The notes beneath the pieces were generated by a model. The model did no database searches and was not told where the DNA came from. It saw only the letters and a list, made by a program, of their open reading frames with translations. Below are positions 33,925-44,511 of a DNA stretch of 64,000 nt, in pieces. Position 1 is the stretch's first letter; every line of letters begins with the position of its first letter. Location of the stretch: positions 1-64,000 of the forward strand of contig NZ_CAJURR010000008.1 in assembly GCF_910589175.1 (NCBI RefSeq), in the 5' to 3' direction. This stretch comes from an uncultured Lactobacillus sp. GTDB taxonomy: Bacteria > Bacillota > Bacilli > Lactobacillales > Lactobacillaceae. The position numbers and the translations under genes were made by a program.

Positions 33925-35649
33925 TTAAGCTTTAACCTCGATCAAAAAGCCATCTGGCGCTAATACTCCCGATTTATAGTTCTGACTAAGTGCTGCTGTT
34001 TTATCAATTTTAATACCTTTTTTACCTGTGTTATAGTAGGCCTTTACTGTTTCTTTGCCTGTTCGTTCAACTTTTAAGAGACCTTTTTCTGTTACCGTTA
34101 ACTTAACAGTACCTTTATTCAAAGTATCGCTATGATCAAGTCTGAATTTCACTAATTCATGGACTCTTTGCCATACTGGTCCTTCGAGCTTTCTCCAGTC
34201 CATTGGTTTGCGACAATCCGGATCATTATCGCCGCTCATTCCCATCTCTGTTCCATAGTAAATACATGGCACTCCAGGTTGAACAAATTCATACGCAACT
34301 GCTTGTAAAGCTAAATCTTGATTGTCTTTTGCTAAAGTTAAAATTCTAGCCGTATCATGGGAATCAAGCATATTCATCATAGCCTGGTCAACCATATCAG
34401 GATACATCATTAGCTGATCAGTTAAGTGTTCACTTAGGTCTTTAGCATCCATTTTATGCTTGAAGAAATGATCTTCAATTTGTAAAGTATATGGATAATT
34501 CATGACGCCTGTAAATTGATCTCCCTGAAGCCATGGACGAGCCGAATGCCATATTTCCCCAACAATATAGAAATCAGGCTTTATTTTAATTAATTCATCA
34601 TGGAATCTCTTCCAGAAATGATGGTCAACTTCATTTGCAACATCTAGACGCCATGCATCAATATCAAAATATTTTACCCAGTAGGTCGCAATTTCTAATA
34701 AGAAGTCCTGTACTTCTGGGTTAGCCGTATTTAATTTAGGCATATGCTTTTCAAATGCAAAGGTTTCATATGGTGGATTTTTTTCACCTTTACTTGGGTC
34801 ACGATAGGGTTCAACAGGATAGGAATTAATGTGGAACCAATCTTTAAAACGTGATTTTTCGCCATTTTTAACTACATCTTGCCACTGCATTGATTGGTCA
34901 CCTAAGTGATTAAACACAGCATCAAGCATTACTTTCATACCACGCTTATGTGCTTCATTAACTACTTTTGCAAATAAATCCTTGTCTCCGAAAGCTGGAT
35001 CTACTTGTAAATAGTCAATTGTGTCATATTTATGATTAGAACTCGCTTTAAAAATTGGGCAGAAATATAGTCCTGTAACTCCTAACTTCTGTAGATCATC
35101 TAGATGATCTAAAACTCCCTGTAAGTCTCCCCCATAAAAATCTTCTCTACCTGGATGATCTTCCGGATTCCACTCTTTAACATTTGCTGGGTCATTACTT
35201 TTATCGCCATTAGCAAAACGCTCCGGAAAAATTTGATACCAAACAATGTCTTTAAGCCATTTTGGAGTCTTGATGCGATCAATATCATGGAAGTACGGAA
35301 CTTTAAAATACATGCCATCTTCTCTTAACTTTTTATCGCTAAATTTTTCAATACTACGATCACCGAAGATCACATGACTTCCGTCTTTGCTAATCACTTC
35401 AAAAGTATATTTAATTCGGTGATATGGAGCAGTTAAGGTTGCTCCCCAGTAATCATTAACTTGACCACTACCTATTTTCTCCATTTCAAGTTCTTTAGCT
35501 TGTTTTGGTGGGAGATAGTTATCCGTATAATGAACAATTACTTTTTCCACATCATCTTTTGCTGTATGAAGTCTAATTTTAACGTGTGAATGATCAATAA
35601 CAAAACAATCTTCACTTTCAGTTCTATGTTTTAAAGCTGCAAGTTGCAT
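33925..35649 (-). CDS. neopullulanase / cyclomaltodextrinase family GH13_20 enzyme
   Basis: The 574-residue cytoplasmic enzyme has the N-terminal domain typical of GH13_20 (about 1-120), then the barrel: MLDAVFNHLGD, nucleophile in WRLDVANEVDH, acid/base in IVGEIWHS and MLDSHDTARI. It degrades cyclodextrins, maltodextrins or pullulan to maltose and panose. There is no signal peptide, so it acts on imported oligosaccharides. 19 bp after the upstream GH13 gene. Confidence 0.92.
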   Translation of the reverse strand: MQLAALKHRTESEDCFVIDHSHVKIRLHTAKDDVEKVIVHYTDNYLPPKQAKELEMEKIGSGQVNDYWGATLTAPYHRIKYTFEVISKDGSHVIFGDRSIEKFSDKKLREDGMYFKVPYFHDIDRIKTPKWLKDIVWYQIFPERFANGDKSNDPANVKEWNPEDHPGREDFYGGDLQGVLDHLDDLQKLGVTGLYFCPIFKASSNHKYDTIDYLQVDPAFGDKDLFAKVVNEAHKRGMKVMLDAVFNHLGDQSMQWQDVVKNGEKSRFKDWFHINSYPVEPYRDPSKGEKNPPYETFAFEKHMPKLNTANPEVQDFLLEIATYWVKYFDIDAWRLDVANEVDHHFWKRFHDELIKIKPDFYIVGEIWHSARPWLQGDQFTGVMNYPYTLQIEDHFFKHKMDAKDLSEHLTDQLMMYPDMVDQAMMNMLDSHDTARILTLAKDNQDLALQAVAYEFVQPGVPCIYYGTEMGMSGDNDPDCRKPMDWRKLEGPVWQRVHELVKFRLDHSDTLNKGTVKLTVTEKGLLKVERTGKETVKAYYNTGKKGIKIDKTAALSQNYKSGVLAPDGFLIEVKA

Positions 35650-35668
35650 ATTTTATTCCTCAATCTTT

Positions 35669-37324
35669 TTAATTTTCTAATACTACTCCGGCATATGGTT
35701 CTAATCGTAACTTTCCTGCCGTTAAATCATATTCGCCAGCCGATAACCTTTCACTACTAAATTCTTTTTCTACTTCAATTTCAATCGGTTCTTGACTCAA
35801 AGAAACAGCAATAAGAGCTTTTTTGTCTTTTAAATTACGCTCATAGACGTAGCTTCCATCTGACGTTGACCATAAATAATAATTGCCATCTTGAAATAGT
35901 TGTTCCTTTTTCAAGCTAATAAGCTTTTTGTAAAAGTTAAACATACTACTATCATCTGCTATTTCATCAGCTGCATTTGTCTCATCAAGCTTTTTACCTT
36001 TAATCCAAGGTTCTTTATCTGTAAAGCCATTATTTCTTTCGTTATCCCATGGCATTGGACCTCGAGCAGGAAGTTTATGGGTTTTACTTACCATTAACAA
36101 TGCTTCTTTTGAAGTTACGCCTGCTTTTTCTGCACTCTTTACAAATTCTTTTACAGTATCATCTTGAAAATCATTTATATCTTCAAACTGTAAATTTCTC
36201 ATTCCTAACTCTTCACCATAATAAATGATTGGAATACCGCATTGTAAGTACATCAACATAGCCAAACTTCTTGCTTGAGTATCATTTTTAGCAATCCTGG
36301 TTGCAAGCCTTGCCATATCATGATTATTCCAATAAAGAGTAGGCTTAGAAATTCCACTTAAGGTTTGTTGCCAAATAGTTTGATTTTGTTTAAATTTAAC
36401 CCAATCTAATGGTTTAGGCTGATAATTATTCAAAAAACTAGGATCAATTTTACTCTGATCTTCAGTAAAATATCTAAAAGTAATTACGCTATCCATTAAG
36501 TGATTATCCTTATTTGTATAATCCACAGCTAAATTTACATTTGCACTTGCTGCTTCTCCTAAAAGTAATGCATCAGGATAATCTTGTTTTATTTCTTCAC
36601 AAAATGGTCGCATCCATTTTTGAACTTGTGGTAAATTAGCAAAAAATGGTTCTGCAATTACTGGTTCCTTATCTTTGCTATCAACTGGAAAATTCTGTCT
36701 TAAATCTGCTTTTGCAATATGAATAAATGCATCTAGTCTTAATCCATCAATTCCCTTTTCTAACCAATATTTTGCAATCTCAGTCATTGCATGTCTAACT
36801 TCTAGATTATTCCAATTCAAATCAGGCATTCTTTTATCAAAAAGATGGAAATAAAATTGTCCGGTACCTGCAGGATCCTTTTCCCAAACACTCCCACCAA
36901 AAAAGCTTCCCCAATTATTTGGACGCTGATTGTTTTCTTCAGCAAAAATATAATAGTCACGATAGATACTTTCTGGATTTTTTATAGCATCTTGAAACCA
37001 GGGATGCTGGTCAGACGTATGGTTTAATACAAAATCCATAATCACATGAATACCAGCCTCATGCATCTCTTTAATTAAGTTATCCATATTCTCCATTGTT
37101 CCCATCTTTGGATCAATAGCAAAATAATTTGATACATCATAACCATTATCCACTTGTGGAGAAACAAAAATTGGATTTAGCCAAACAGCATTGATTCCTA
37201 ATTCCTTTAAATACGGTATTCTCTTTCTTATTCCATTTAAGTCACCAATACCGTCACTATTAGAATCTTGGAAAGACTTCGGATAAATTTGATAAATAAT
37301 TGCTTGATCATACCAATGTCTCAT
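35669..37324 (-). CDS. GH13 alpha-glucosidase (oligo-1,6-glucosidase type)
   Basis: The 551-residue GH13_31-type enzyme has YQIYPKSFQDSNSDGIGDL, DFVLNHTSDQHPWF, nucleophile GLRLDAFIHI, acid/base LLGEAAS and WNNHDMARL. It is paralogous to the 24462-26078 gene but has its own promoter and, in the acid/base region, GEAAS instead of GETWN, so specificity may differ. Starts an operon with the neopullulanase gene. Confidence 0.9.
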   Translation of the reverse strand: MRHWYDQAIIYQIYPKSFQDSNSDGIGDLNGIRKRIPYLKELGINAVWLNPIFVSPQVDNGYDVSNYFAIDPKMGTMENMDNLIKEMHEAGIHVIMDFVLNHTSDQHPWFQDAIKNPESIYRDYYIFAEENNQRPNNWGSFFGGSVWEKDPAGTGQFYFHLFDKRMPDLNWNNLEVRHAMTEIAKYWLEKGIDGLRLDAFIHIAKADLRQNFPVDSKDKEPVIAEPFFANLPQVQKWMRPFCEEIKQDYPDALLLGEAASANVNLAVDYTNKDNHLMDSVITFRYFTEDQSKIDPSFLNNYQPKPLDWVKFKQNQTIWQQTLSGISKPTLYWNNHDMARLATRIAKNDTQARSLAMLMYLQCGIPIIYYGEELGMRNLQFEDINDFQDDTVKEFVKSAEKAGVTSKEALLMVSKTHKLPARGPMPWDNERNNGFTDKEPWIKGKKLDETNAADEIADDSSMFNFYKKLISLKKEQLFQDGNYYLWSTSDGSYVYERNLKDKKALIAVSLSQEPIEIEVEKEFSSERLSAGEYDLTAGKLRLEPYAGVVLEN

Positions 37325-37348
37325 AATAAACTTCCTCCATAGCTTTTA

Positions 37349-37402
37349 TTTTAAGCAATTATTATAAGCGCTTACAATATATTTTATATGTTACCGGTAT
37401 CA
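37349..37402 (-). promoter_or_regulatory. GH13 operon promoter with cre and MalR operator
   Basis: TTGTAA (37372-37377), 17 bp and TTAAAA (37349-37354). The cre TATAAGCGCTTACA (37363-37376) overlaps the -35, and the palindrome TGTTACCGGTATCA (37389-37402), identical to that at 33858, lies just upstream. Confidence 0.75.
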
Positions 37403-37428
37403 AAAAAAGGGAGCTGACTAAACAGCTT
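37402..37428 (-). terminator. terminator of malR
   Basis: GGAAGCTG and CAGCTCCC pair around TTTAGT, followed by T7 that runs into the MalR operator. Confidence 0.8.
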
Positions 37429-37429
37429 C

Positions 37430-38374
37430 CTAATTTCTTGTAGATTCACTTTGTATTAATTCTGGTTCAATCAAGACTTCTCCCTGCTGAGCTCCATCCT
37501 GTTTAATTTTTTGTAAAATCATCCCAGCTAAGAGCTCACCAAGCTTAAATAGATTTTGCTTAACTGTAGTCAATTTAGGATTAGAAACTTGATCTAACAA
37601 GACTCCATCAAACCCAATTACACCGAAATCTCTAGGAATATTCCCATTCTTTCTTTGGATAGCGCGTACTACGCCAACTGCAATTCGATCACTAGCACAA
37701 ATAAAGCATGTATTCGGCGCAAATTTTTTCCAATTACTAATAATTAATTTTTCAGCCAGACTACTATGGTTTTGGATTCGAAAAATTTTTGGAATCATAT
37801 TATGTTTCTGAAGGGTATTAATATAGCCGGCTTCTCTTGAATATTCAAACGGCTCTTTCTCATCAATTCCAATAAAAATAATTGATTGATAATTTTTATT
37901 AAGTGCATACTGTGTAGCCAACTGTTCACCTAACTTGTTATCTGTATCAATAAAATCATAACCGTAGCGATTTTCTCCAAATAAAACAAAAGGTTTATCT
38001 AATTGATCTAACCATTCTGCATCCGTTGCTCGCCCACCAGTTATAATGTAGCCGTCTCCTCCGCCAACATCCCTATCTGTGGCTAATTGAATCGCGTAGT
38101 GTTTTTTGCTTAGTCCTTTAGCAATTCCAAAAAGTAGATTCATATAGTACGGCTCGGTTGTATCAATATCTTCTAAAATTACCAATTTAACCACATTCGT
38201 CCGATTATGAGCTAAAGCACTCGCAATTGAATTGGGATGATAATTCAATTGCTCCATTGCTTTTTCCACAATTTTTCTTAATTCGGGCGTCACCTGTTGC
38301 GGATGATTAATAACCCGCGATACTGTCATCTTAGATACACTAGCTTTTTTTGCTACATCAGATAAAGTAGTCAT
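37430..38374 (-). CDS. malR: LacI family maltose regulator
   Basis: The 314-residue protein has a LacI helix-turn-helix with hinge (TLSDVAKKASVSKMTVSRVI, residues 2-21) and a periplasmic-binding-type effector domain (GVIGFDGVLLDQVSNPKLTT). It lies directly upstream of the two maltodextrin operons, each with an identical TGTTACCGGTATCA palindrome upstream of the -35, so it is most likely an activator, as known for Lactococcus and Lactobacillus casei MalR. A cre at 38436 lies near its own promoter. Confidence 0.92.
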   Translation of the reverse strand: MTTLSDVAKKASVSKMTVSRVINHPQQVTPELRKIVEKAMEQLNYHPNSIASALAHNRTNVVKLVILEDIDTTEPYYMNLLFGIAKGLSKKHYAIQLATDRDVGGGDGYIITGGRATDAEWLDQLDKPFVLFGENRYGYDFIDTDNKLGEQLATQYALNKNYQSIIFIGIDEKEPFEYSREAGYINTLQKHNMIPKIFRIQNHSSLAEKLIISNWKKFAPNTCFICASDRIAVGVVRAIQRKNGNIPRDFGVIGFDGVLLDQVSNPKLTTVKQNLFKLGELLAGMILQKIKQDGAQQGEVLIEPELIQSESTRN

Positions 38375-38435
38375 ATTCCCATAGTTCCCTCTTTAAAACT
38401 GTATAGTTTATATACTACCTTAATTATCGGAAATA

Positions 38436-38449
38436 TGTAAACGCTTTTT
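38436..38449 (-). promoter_or_regulatory. cre-like site near the malR promoter
   Basis: TGTAAACGCTTTTT fits the cre pattern at 12 of 14 positions; it overlaps a TTTACA -35 on the minus strand with TAGTAT about 18 bp on. Confidence 0.5.
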
Positions 38450-38486
38450 TTATTTTTAAAATAAAAGTATAGCTTTTATGGACAAA

Positions 38487-38521
38487 AAAACCAATACCTA
38501 AGTACATAGGTATTGGTTTTT
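38487..38521. terminator. terminator of prs
   Basis: AAAACCAATACCTA and TAGGTATTGGTTTTT form a strong stem that serves minus-strand prs; it is symmetrical. Confidence 0.92.
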
Positions 38522-38526
38522 ATTAC

Positions 38527-39498
38527 TTAATTATGTGATTGAAAACGAGTATTAAATAGTGGACTAACTGGTTTATGCTCTTGAATCAATTTAATTGCTT
38601 CACCCATCAATGGTCCAACAGAAACAATTTCAGCCTTAGATAAATCTTTTTCTTCAGGTTGGTTAATGGAATCAGTTAAGATCAATTTCTTAATTGGTGA
38701 GTTATTCAAACGTTCAATTGCAGGGCCTGATAAAACTGCATGGGTAGCTGAAGCATAAACTTCAGTTGCACCTGCATCCATTAAAGCTTGAGATGCTAAA
38801 GTAATAGTACCAGCCGTATCAATCATGTCATCAATAATAATGGCACGCTTGCCTTTTACATCACCAATAATGTTCATAACTTCTGCAACATTTGCCTTTG
38901 GACGACGCTTATCCACAATTGCAATTGGAGTCTTAAGGAATTCTGCTAGCTTTCTTGCTCTAGTTACACCACCATGATCAGGGGAAACTACAACGGCATC
39001 TTTTTCTAAATCATGACTCAAGAAGTAGTCAGCAAGAAGAGGTGCTCCCATCAAATTATCAACAGGAATATCAAAGAAGCCTTGAATTTGTGGGGCATGT
39101 AAATCAAGTGAAAGTACTCGATCAGCACCAGCTTTTTGTAACATATCAGCTACTAACTTAGCTGTAATTGGTTCACGAGCACGTGTTTTTCTATCTTGAC
39201 GTGCGTATCCGTAGTAAGGCATGACTAAGTTAACGCTTCTAGCTGAGGCCCGCTTAACAGCATCAATCATGATCAACAATTCCATTAAATTATCATTTAC
39301 TGGAGCTGAGGTTGATTGTACTAAATAAACATCTTTACCACGAACTGATTCATCGATGTTAATTTGAATTTCACCATCGCTGAAACGTTTAACATCAGAC
39401 TTACCAAGCTTAACTCCCACCTTATCAACAATTTTTTCTGCTAAAGGCTTATTAGAGTTGAGCGCAAAAATTTTAATTTCTTTGTCTAATTGAGACAT
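38527..39498 (-). CDS. prs: ribose-phosphate pyrophosphokinase
   Basis: The 323-residue enzyme makes PRPP from ribose 5-phosphate and ATP, feeding purine, pyrimidine and xpt reactions seen in this window. Motifs: [20 protein letters not shown] (about 130-149), the flexible loop [16 protein letters not shown] and the PRPP loop [12 protein letters not shown] (about 222). I start it at 39498, behind GGAGGAAATT. Confidence 0.97.
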   Translation of the reverse strand: MSQLDKEIKIFALNSNKPLAEKIVDKVGVKLGKSDVKRFSDGEIQINIDESVRGKDVYLVQSTSAPVNDNLMELLIMIDAVKRASARSVNLVMPYYGYARQDRKTRAREPITAKLVADMLQKAGADRVLSLDLHAPQIQGFFDIPVDNLMGAPLLADYFLSHDLEKDAVVVSPDHGGVTRARKLAEFLKTPIAIVDKRRPKANVAEVMNIIGDVKGKRAIIIDDMIDTAGTITLASQALMDAGATEVYASATHAVLSGPAIERLNNSPIKKLILTDSINQPEEKDLSKAEIVSVGPLMGEAIKLIQEHKPVSPLFNTRFQSHN

Positions 39499-39572
39499 AA
39501 TTTCCTCCACCGAAAAATTACAATTCCACATTTAATAATAGCAAAAAAATGCTTGTTACGCTTGTAAATAGC

Positions 39573-39604
39573 AAAAAAAGAAGTTGTATTTAACAACTTC
39601 TTTT
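39573..39604. terminator. terminator between prs and glmU
   Basis: GAAGTTG-7-CAACTTC flanked by A- and T-runs; serves glmU on the minus strand. Confidence 0.85.
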
Positions 39605-39608
39605 AAAT

Positions 39609-40994
39609 TTATTCCCATTCTTTGTCTTTTGCTAAAGGTAATTTGTGCCAGTAATCTGGTTTGTTAGTCTGTCTACCTCTGGCAATTGCCATATCATACT
39701 TCTCAACATCTTTAGTAATTGTTGAATCGGCCGCAACAAATGCATGATCGGCGATATTAACTGGAGCAATAATTGTAGCACCTGCACCAATGAATGAATG
39801 ATCACCAACATTAGTATGGAACTTCTTAACACCATCGTAGTTAGAGAAAATAGTTCCGCAGCCAATATTAATGTCTTTGCCTAAAGTTGCATCCCCAACA
39901 TAAGTTAAGTGTCCTACCTTAGTGTTTTCTCCAATTTCGGCCTTCTTAATCTCAACAAAGTTACCAATATGTGCACCTTTACGAATTACTGCCTTTGGAC
40001 GAAGGTGAGAGTTAGGGCCAATGTCAGTATTATCATCCATTTGCGCTTCTTGAAGAGTTGAAGAAGTAATGGTTACATTGTTGCCGATCTTAGAGTCAAT
40101 AATTCTTGAACTATTAGTAATATAGCAGTTACTACCAATTTCAGTTTTACCCTTAATAACAACATTTCCTTCGATAACAGTATCGTTGCCAATTTTAACA
40201 TCGCTATCAATATATGCAGTATCAGGATCAATAAATGAGACACCATTTCTCATGTGTTCTTCATTGATTCTTCTTTGCATAATTTTAGTTGCTTGAGCAA
40301 GAGCGATTCGGTCGTTAACACCTAGACTTTCGCTAAAGTCCGGCATTTCATATGCGCCAACCTTGTGACCAGCCTTACGTATAATTTCTAAAACATCAGT
40401 TAGATAGTATTCACCTTGAGCGTTATCGTTACCTACTTGCTTTAGAGCTTTAAATAACTCTTTATTGTCAAAACAAAAGACACCAGTATTAATTTCATCA
40501 ACAGCTAACTCTTCGGGAGTACCATCTTTTTGTTCAACAATTCTCAAAACATTTCCATCTTCGTCACGAATAATACGTCCATAGCCAAATGGATTTGGAG
40601 CTTTTGCGGTTAAAACAGTTGCACTATTTCCGCTCTCTTCGTGTTTTTTAAATAAATTATTAAAGGTTTCAGCTGTAAATAATGGAGTATCTCCAGTAGC
40701 AACTAAAGTTGATCCCTCTAAATTCTCTAATAGATCATTTGCTGCTAAAACTGCATCTCCAGTTCCCAATTGCTTTTCTTGGAAAGCAAATTCTGACTGA
40801 TCTGCTAATACATCTTTAACACTCTCTGCGCCATTCCCAACAACGGTGATAATCTTATCTGGATTAGTTTCCTTTGCGGCATCAACAACATGTTCTACCA
40901 TAGTTTTTCCGCAAACCTTATGTAATACCTTGTAAAGTTTTGACTTCATACGGGTACCTTTTCCAGCAGCTAAGATAACAACATATTTATTCAT
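39609..40994 (-). CDS. glmU: bifunctional GlmU (UDP-GlcNAc pyrophosphorylase / GlcN-1-P acetyltransferase)
   Basis: The 461-residue protein has the N-terminal uridylyltransferase ([11 protein letters not shown], residues 8-18) and the C-terminal left-handed beta-helix with hexapeptide repeats (about 255-450). It makes UDP-GlcNAc, the substrate of the MurA in this window. It follows purR by 47 bp on the same strand, a conserved order (purR-glmU-prs). Confidence 0.97.
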   Translation of the reverse strand: MNKYVVILAAGKGTRMKSKLYKVLHKVCGKTMVEHVVDAAKETNPDKIITVVGNGAESVKDVLADQSEFAFQEKQLGTGDAVLAANDLLENLEGSTLVATGDTPLFTAETFNNLFKKHEESGNSATVLTAKAPNPFGYGRIIRDEDGNVLRIVEQKDGTPEELAVDEINTGVFCFDNKELFKALKQVGNDNAQGEYYLTDVLEIIRKAGHKVGAYEMPDFSESLGVNDRIALAQATKIMQRRINEEHMRNGVSFIDPDTAYIDSDVKIGNDTVIEGNVVIKGKTEIGSNCYITNSSRIIDSKIGNNVTITSSTLQEAQMDDNTDIGPNSHLRPKAVIRKGAHIGNFVEIKKAEIGENTKVGHLTYVGDATLGKDINIGCGTIFSNYDGVKKFHTNVGDHSFIGAGATIIAPVNIADHAFVAADSTITKDVEKYDMAIARGRQTNKPDYWHKLPLAKDKEWE

Positions 40995-41041
40995 GAATTT
41001 AATATCCCCTCAATATTGTATTTAAGCTATCTATCAGTATA

Positions 41042-41878
41042 TCATTTTAGAAAACGATTGAAGTCTGTCTGCTCTAAGAAATTACCTGGTCGTACTTTGA
41101 TTAGTTTCTTATCCCGGTCAACTTCAGTGATTTTAATTAAAGATTGGTAGTCATCAACTACTTTTTGAGAGGCATATTTTGTTTCGCAAAGTACACACAT
41201 CCCTGCTACAGTACCTTTAAATTCTTTAACTAGTTCTTCCATACCAGTTAAAGTGCCTCCACCTTTCATAAAGTCATCGACAATTAGTACATTACTTCCT
41301 TCTGGGAGTAGCCTTTTGGCTAACTCCATTTTTTCAACTCGTTCACTTGAAGAAGCAACATAATTAACTGAAATTGTTGACCCCTCAGTAATTTTAGGCC
41401 GTCTTCTAACCATTACAAATGGCACATTTAAGAAACGACTTACAGCTTGTGCAAGAGCAATTCCTTTAGTCTCAATCGTCATTACATAGTCAACATTACT
41501 ATAAGCATATTTGGTAGCAATAAGTTGCCCAATTTGACGTAAATCTTGTGGCGAACCTAAAATATCGGATAAGTAAACAAAATTACCGGGTAAAATACGA
41601 TCAGGATCTTCAATACGGTCAGCTAAATCATGAAGATAGTCTGTAGCTTCTTTTTTTCCTACAAAAGGAATGTATCTTACTCCACCAGCTGCTCCTGCTA
41701 CAGTTTCTAAAATTCCATTTTGATCGTTGGCTAAAGTTTGACGTAAAATTGCTAAATCTTCTGAAATTGAAGATTTTGCTGCACCATAGCGATCTGCAAA
41801 AAATGGTAATGCAATCAAAGTATGAGGGCGAGCCAAAAGATACTTAACCATATCAACTAATCTTTCTGAACGTTTCAT
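41042..41878 (-). CDS. purR: purine operon regulator PurR (PRPP-binding)
   Basis: The 278-residue protein has the N-terminal winged helix (about 1-75) and a phosphoribosyltransferase-like domain with the PRPP-binding VLIVDDFMKGGGT (about 199-211). In Firmicutes it controls purine genes through PurBox sequences and senses PRPP. A partial PurBox-like GTTCGGAAA precedes xpt here (16618-16629). It lies between veg and glmU. Confidence 0.95.
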   Translation of the reverse strand: MKRSERLVDMVKYLLARPHTLIALPFFADRYGAAKSSISEDLAILRQTLANDQNGILETVAGAAGGVRYIPFVGKKEATDYLHDLADRIEDPDRILPGNFVYLSDILGSPQDLRQIGQLIATKYAYSNVDYVMTIETKGIALAQAVSRFLNVPFVMVRRRPKITEGSTISVNYVASSSERVEKMELAKRLLPEGSNVLIVDDFMKGGGTLTGMEELVKEFKGTVAGMCVLCETKYASQKVVDDYQSLIKITEVDRDKKLIKVRPGNFLEQTDFNRFLK

Positions 41879-41935
41879 GCTTTTACCTTCCTAAACATTA
41901 AATAGATTTCTACGTTTAAATATACTCTATATAAA

Positions 41936-41973
41936 GAAAAATCACTAGCATTTTAAGTGAAATACTAGTGATT
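41936..41973 (-). terminator. terminator of veg
   Basis: AATCACTAG and CTAGTGATT pair around a 16-nt loop, with a T-run on the minus strand. Confidence 0.8.
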
Positions 41974-41995
41974 GTTCGTAATATTCTATTGTCGA

Positions 41996-42235
41996 CTACA
42001 TTTCATCAAACTCAAGTTCAATGTTTTTGGTTAATAAATCGGTATAACTATAAGATACTCGTTCAAAATTATTTTGATCTTGGTCAAGATCTACAACAAA
42101 TACAGCCCGATAAGTCTTAGTTAATCTACCTTTACGACGGGTTACTTTTTTTCTTCCTGCTTGAGCTACTACTACTAAGTTTTCACCCAAATGAGAATCC
42201 AAACTTTGTTTAATTGCCATTAGTGTTGTTGGCAC
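41996..42235 (-). CDS. veg: Veg protein
   Basis: The 79-residue protein is Veg (DUF1021 family): IKQSLDSHLGENLVVVAQAG and VFVVDLDQDQNNFERVSYSY match it end to end. A GTG start lies behind GGAG. In B. subtilis Veg influences biofilm gene expression; its biochemistry is not settled. It lies next to rsmA, as in Bacillus. Confidence 0.92.
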   Translation of the reverse strand: MPTTLMAIKQSLDSHLGENLVVVAQAGRKKVTRRKGRLTKTYRAVFVVDLDQDQNNFERVSYSYTDLLTKNIELEFDEM

Positions 42236-42310
42236 TGGACGTCACTCCTTTGCTTGGATTCATTTTATCAAAAATTTAATATTTTTTCAAGTCTGTAATT
42301 TGTAACCGTT

Positions 42311-43207
42311 TTATGCTTGCCGATCTTTTAGAAGATGTGCCAACTGAACAAATTGATTTAGAGTTAATTCTTCCGGACGAACTCTAACATCTAACCCTAG
42401 ATCATTAATTAATTTCTCGCGTTCATCTTTATCTTTAATTAAAGTCTTCAAATTATTAGCTAAAGTTTTACGACGTTGAGCAAAACACATTTTCACTACA
42501 TGATCGAAGAATGCATAATCATTAATGTCAGGCTTTTCAAGAAGTGGCGTTAAGACAACAACCGCGGAATCAACTTTAGGTCTTGGCATGAAAGATGTGC
42601 TCTTTACTTCTTCGGCTAAGCGAACATTCATCCGGCTTTGCACTGCAATAGACAAGGGACCATATTCCTTTGTTTTAGGCTTAGCAACTAACCGTTCAGC
42701 AACTTCTTTTTGCATCATTAAGGTTAAACTTGAAAAATCTAAATCACTCTTAATCAGATTAAAAATAATTGGAGTTGTAATGTAGTAAGGTAAATTAGCA
42801 ACAATCTTAACTGATTTACTTAAATCAAGAAAGCCATCATTATCCTCTACAAAGTTAGCTTTCAATACATCTTTCATTACTAACTTAAACCGATCTTTCA
42901 ATTCTTTACCATCAATTTTTTGTGGCAATTCATTGTTTAAGATTTCTGGTAAATCTTGATCAACCTCATAAGCCAAAACTTTGGCTCCAGCTAAAAGAAG
43001 TTGTTCAGTTAATGAACCAATTCCAGGTCCAATTTCAATAACTTGGTCTCCTGACTGAATATCTGCTGCTTCAACAATTCCTTTAATTGCTGGTAAATCT
43101 ACTAAAAAGTTTTGACCTAAATTCTTTTTCGCATGCATAAAATAGCGATTAACAATTGCTTGAGTTCTAACTGGACTTGCAATCGGCATACTATTTGACA
43201 TCTTCAA
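42311..43207 (-). CDS. rsmA: 16S rRNA adenine dimethyltransferase A
   Basis: The 298-residue enzyme (KsgA) dimethylates two adenines in the 3' hairpin of 16S rRNA using SAM. Motifs: GQNFLVD (about 31-37), [13 protein letters not shown] (about 57-69), [13 protein letters not shown] (about 136-148). It overlaps rnmV by 17 bp. Confidence 0.96.
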   Translation of the reverse strand: MKMSNSMPIASPVRTQAIVNRYFMHAKKNLGQNFLVDLPAIKGIVEAADIQSGDQVIEIGPGIGSLTEQLLLAGAKVLAYEVDQDLPEILNNELPQKIDGKELKDRFKLVMKDVLKANFVEDNDGFLDLSKSVKIVANLPYYITTPIIFNLIKSDLDFSSLTLMMQKEVAERLVAKPKTKEYGPLSIAVQSRMNVRLAEEVKSTSFMPRPKVDSAVVVLTPLLEKPDINDYAFFDHVVKMCFAQRRKTLANNLKTLIKDKDEREKLINDLGLDVRVRPEELTLNQFVQLAHLLKDRQA

Positions 43208-43754
43208 CTGCCCTCTTTAATTCATCATAAGTAATTCCAAACATCTTTAAGCGTTTATAAAATTGTTTACTATTTCCATATCCAATTCCTAGCTTAATCC
43301 CAACCTTCTCACGTAAAAGACGAGCACCCGAGCTCATTCCTAAGCCTAACTCATCGTACTTTTCCTTAGTGATATCACTTTCTATCGGTTTAACTTCATG
43401 CAAATCACTTAAAGCACGAATCAAAGCTTCTTTTGAAGCGTGTTCAACTCCTAAACTATTTCCACGCTTAGTTGGTTCTCCTTCTTTGCGTGTAATAAAA
43501 GCTTGCTTAGCCTGAGGAGCTGCTTGGGTAACTAAACGTCGAATCCTTTCGCCATTATAATCTGGGTCAGTAAAAATAATTATTTCTCTAGTTTGCGAAA
43601 GTTTCTTTATTTCAGCTAAAGTTTGTTCAGATACCTCTGAACCATTGGTTTCAATAGTTTCAATTCCAGGAAAAAATTGTTTTAGACGTTTGGTATCATC
43701 TCGACCTTCAACAACTATTACAGCATTAAATTGTTTTTTATTTTCTGATTCCAT
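43191..43754 (-). CDS. rnmV: ribonuclease M5
   Basis: The 187-residue TOPRIM enzyme matures 5S r[20 protein letters not shown] (about 12-28) and [14 protein letters not shown] (about 60-73) carry the catalytic acids, and the C-terminal part binds the substrate. It overlaps tatD and rsmA, an order kept from Bacillus. Confidence 0.95.
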   Translation of the reverse strand: MESENKKQFNAVIVVEGRDDTKRLKQFFPGIETIETNGSEVSEQTLAEIKKLSQTREIIIFTDPDYNGERIRRLVTQAAPQAKQAFITRKEGEPTKRGNSLGVEHASKEALIRALSDLHEVKPIESDITKEKYDELGLGMSSGARLLREKVGIKLGIGYGNSKQFYKRLKMFGITYDELKRAVEDVK

Positions 43755-44511
43755 ATGCCCTCATCGTATTCTCAAATGTATGCTTGGCTACTTCTTCAAC
43801 AGAGCTTCCACGCAAATCGGCAATTGCTTCAGCTACATAACGCACATATCCTGTTTCATTTTGTTTTCCACGGTATGGCTTCGGTGTTAAATATGGCGCA
43901 TCAGTTTCAATTAAAAATTTGTCCCACGGCACAACCTTAGCTGAAGCATGAACATCAACTGCTTTAGTAAAAGAAACCACACCAGAAAATGAAACCATCA
44001 TCCCTAAGTCAAGAAACTTATTGAGCCATTCCGGATCACCATTGAAATTATGAATTATCCCACCATATTCACCGACATGACTATCTTTCAAAACTTGATA
44101 AGTATCTTCAAAAGCATCTCGAGTATGAATATTAACAGGCATTTTCAAACTATGAGCCAAATCAAGTTGTCGCGCAAAAACTTTGCGTTGTACCTCTCTC
44201 GGGGATTCATCCCAATAATAATCTAGTCCAATTTCTCCTAACGCGACAGTTTTAGGTTCTTTTAGTTGCTCAACTAGCTTATCCTCAGCTTTTTGATCAT
44301 AGTCTTTAGCAACATCCGGACAATAGCCAACAATAGCATATAAGTTATCGAATCTTTGACTCAAGTCAATCGCACGTTCGTTAAATTCAGGATCTTGTCC
44401 AGCAACCGCACTTTTCACAACACCTAATTCTTTAGCTCGTTCAAGATAAATGTCTTCTTTTCCGCGAAAAGATGCATCATTTAAGTGTGTATGCGAATCA
44501 AAAATCTCCAT
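43738..44511 (-). CDS. tatD: TatD family metal-dependent hydrolase (DNase)
   Basis: The 257-residue TIM-barrel enzyme shows the metal ligands: FDSHTHLND (residues 4-12), GEIGLDYYWD, VNIHTRDA, IHNFNGDP and IETDAPYL. TatD has 3'-5' exonuclease activity on DNA or RNA in other bacteria. It starts at the base where metG ends (1-bp overlap). Confidence 0.93.
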   Translation of the reverse strand: MEIFDSHTHLNDASFRGKEDIYLERAKELGVVKSAVAGQDPEFNERAIDLSQRFDNLYAIVGYCPDVAKDYDQKAEDKLVEQLKEPKTVALGEIGLDYYWDESPREVQRKVFARQLDLAHSLKMPVNIHTRDAFEDTYQVLKDSHVGEYGGIIHNFNGDPEWLNKFLDLGMMVSFSGVVSFTKAVDVHASAKVVPWDKFLIETDAPYLTPKPYRGKQNETGYVRYVAEAIADLRGSSVEEVAKHTFENTMRAYGIRK

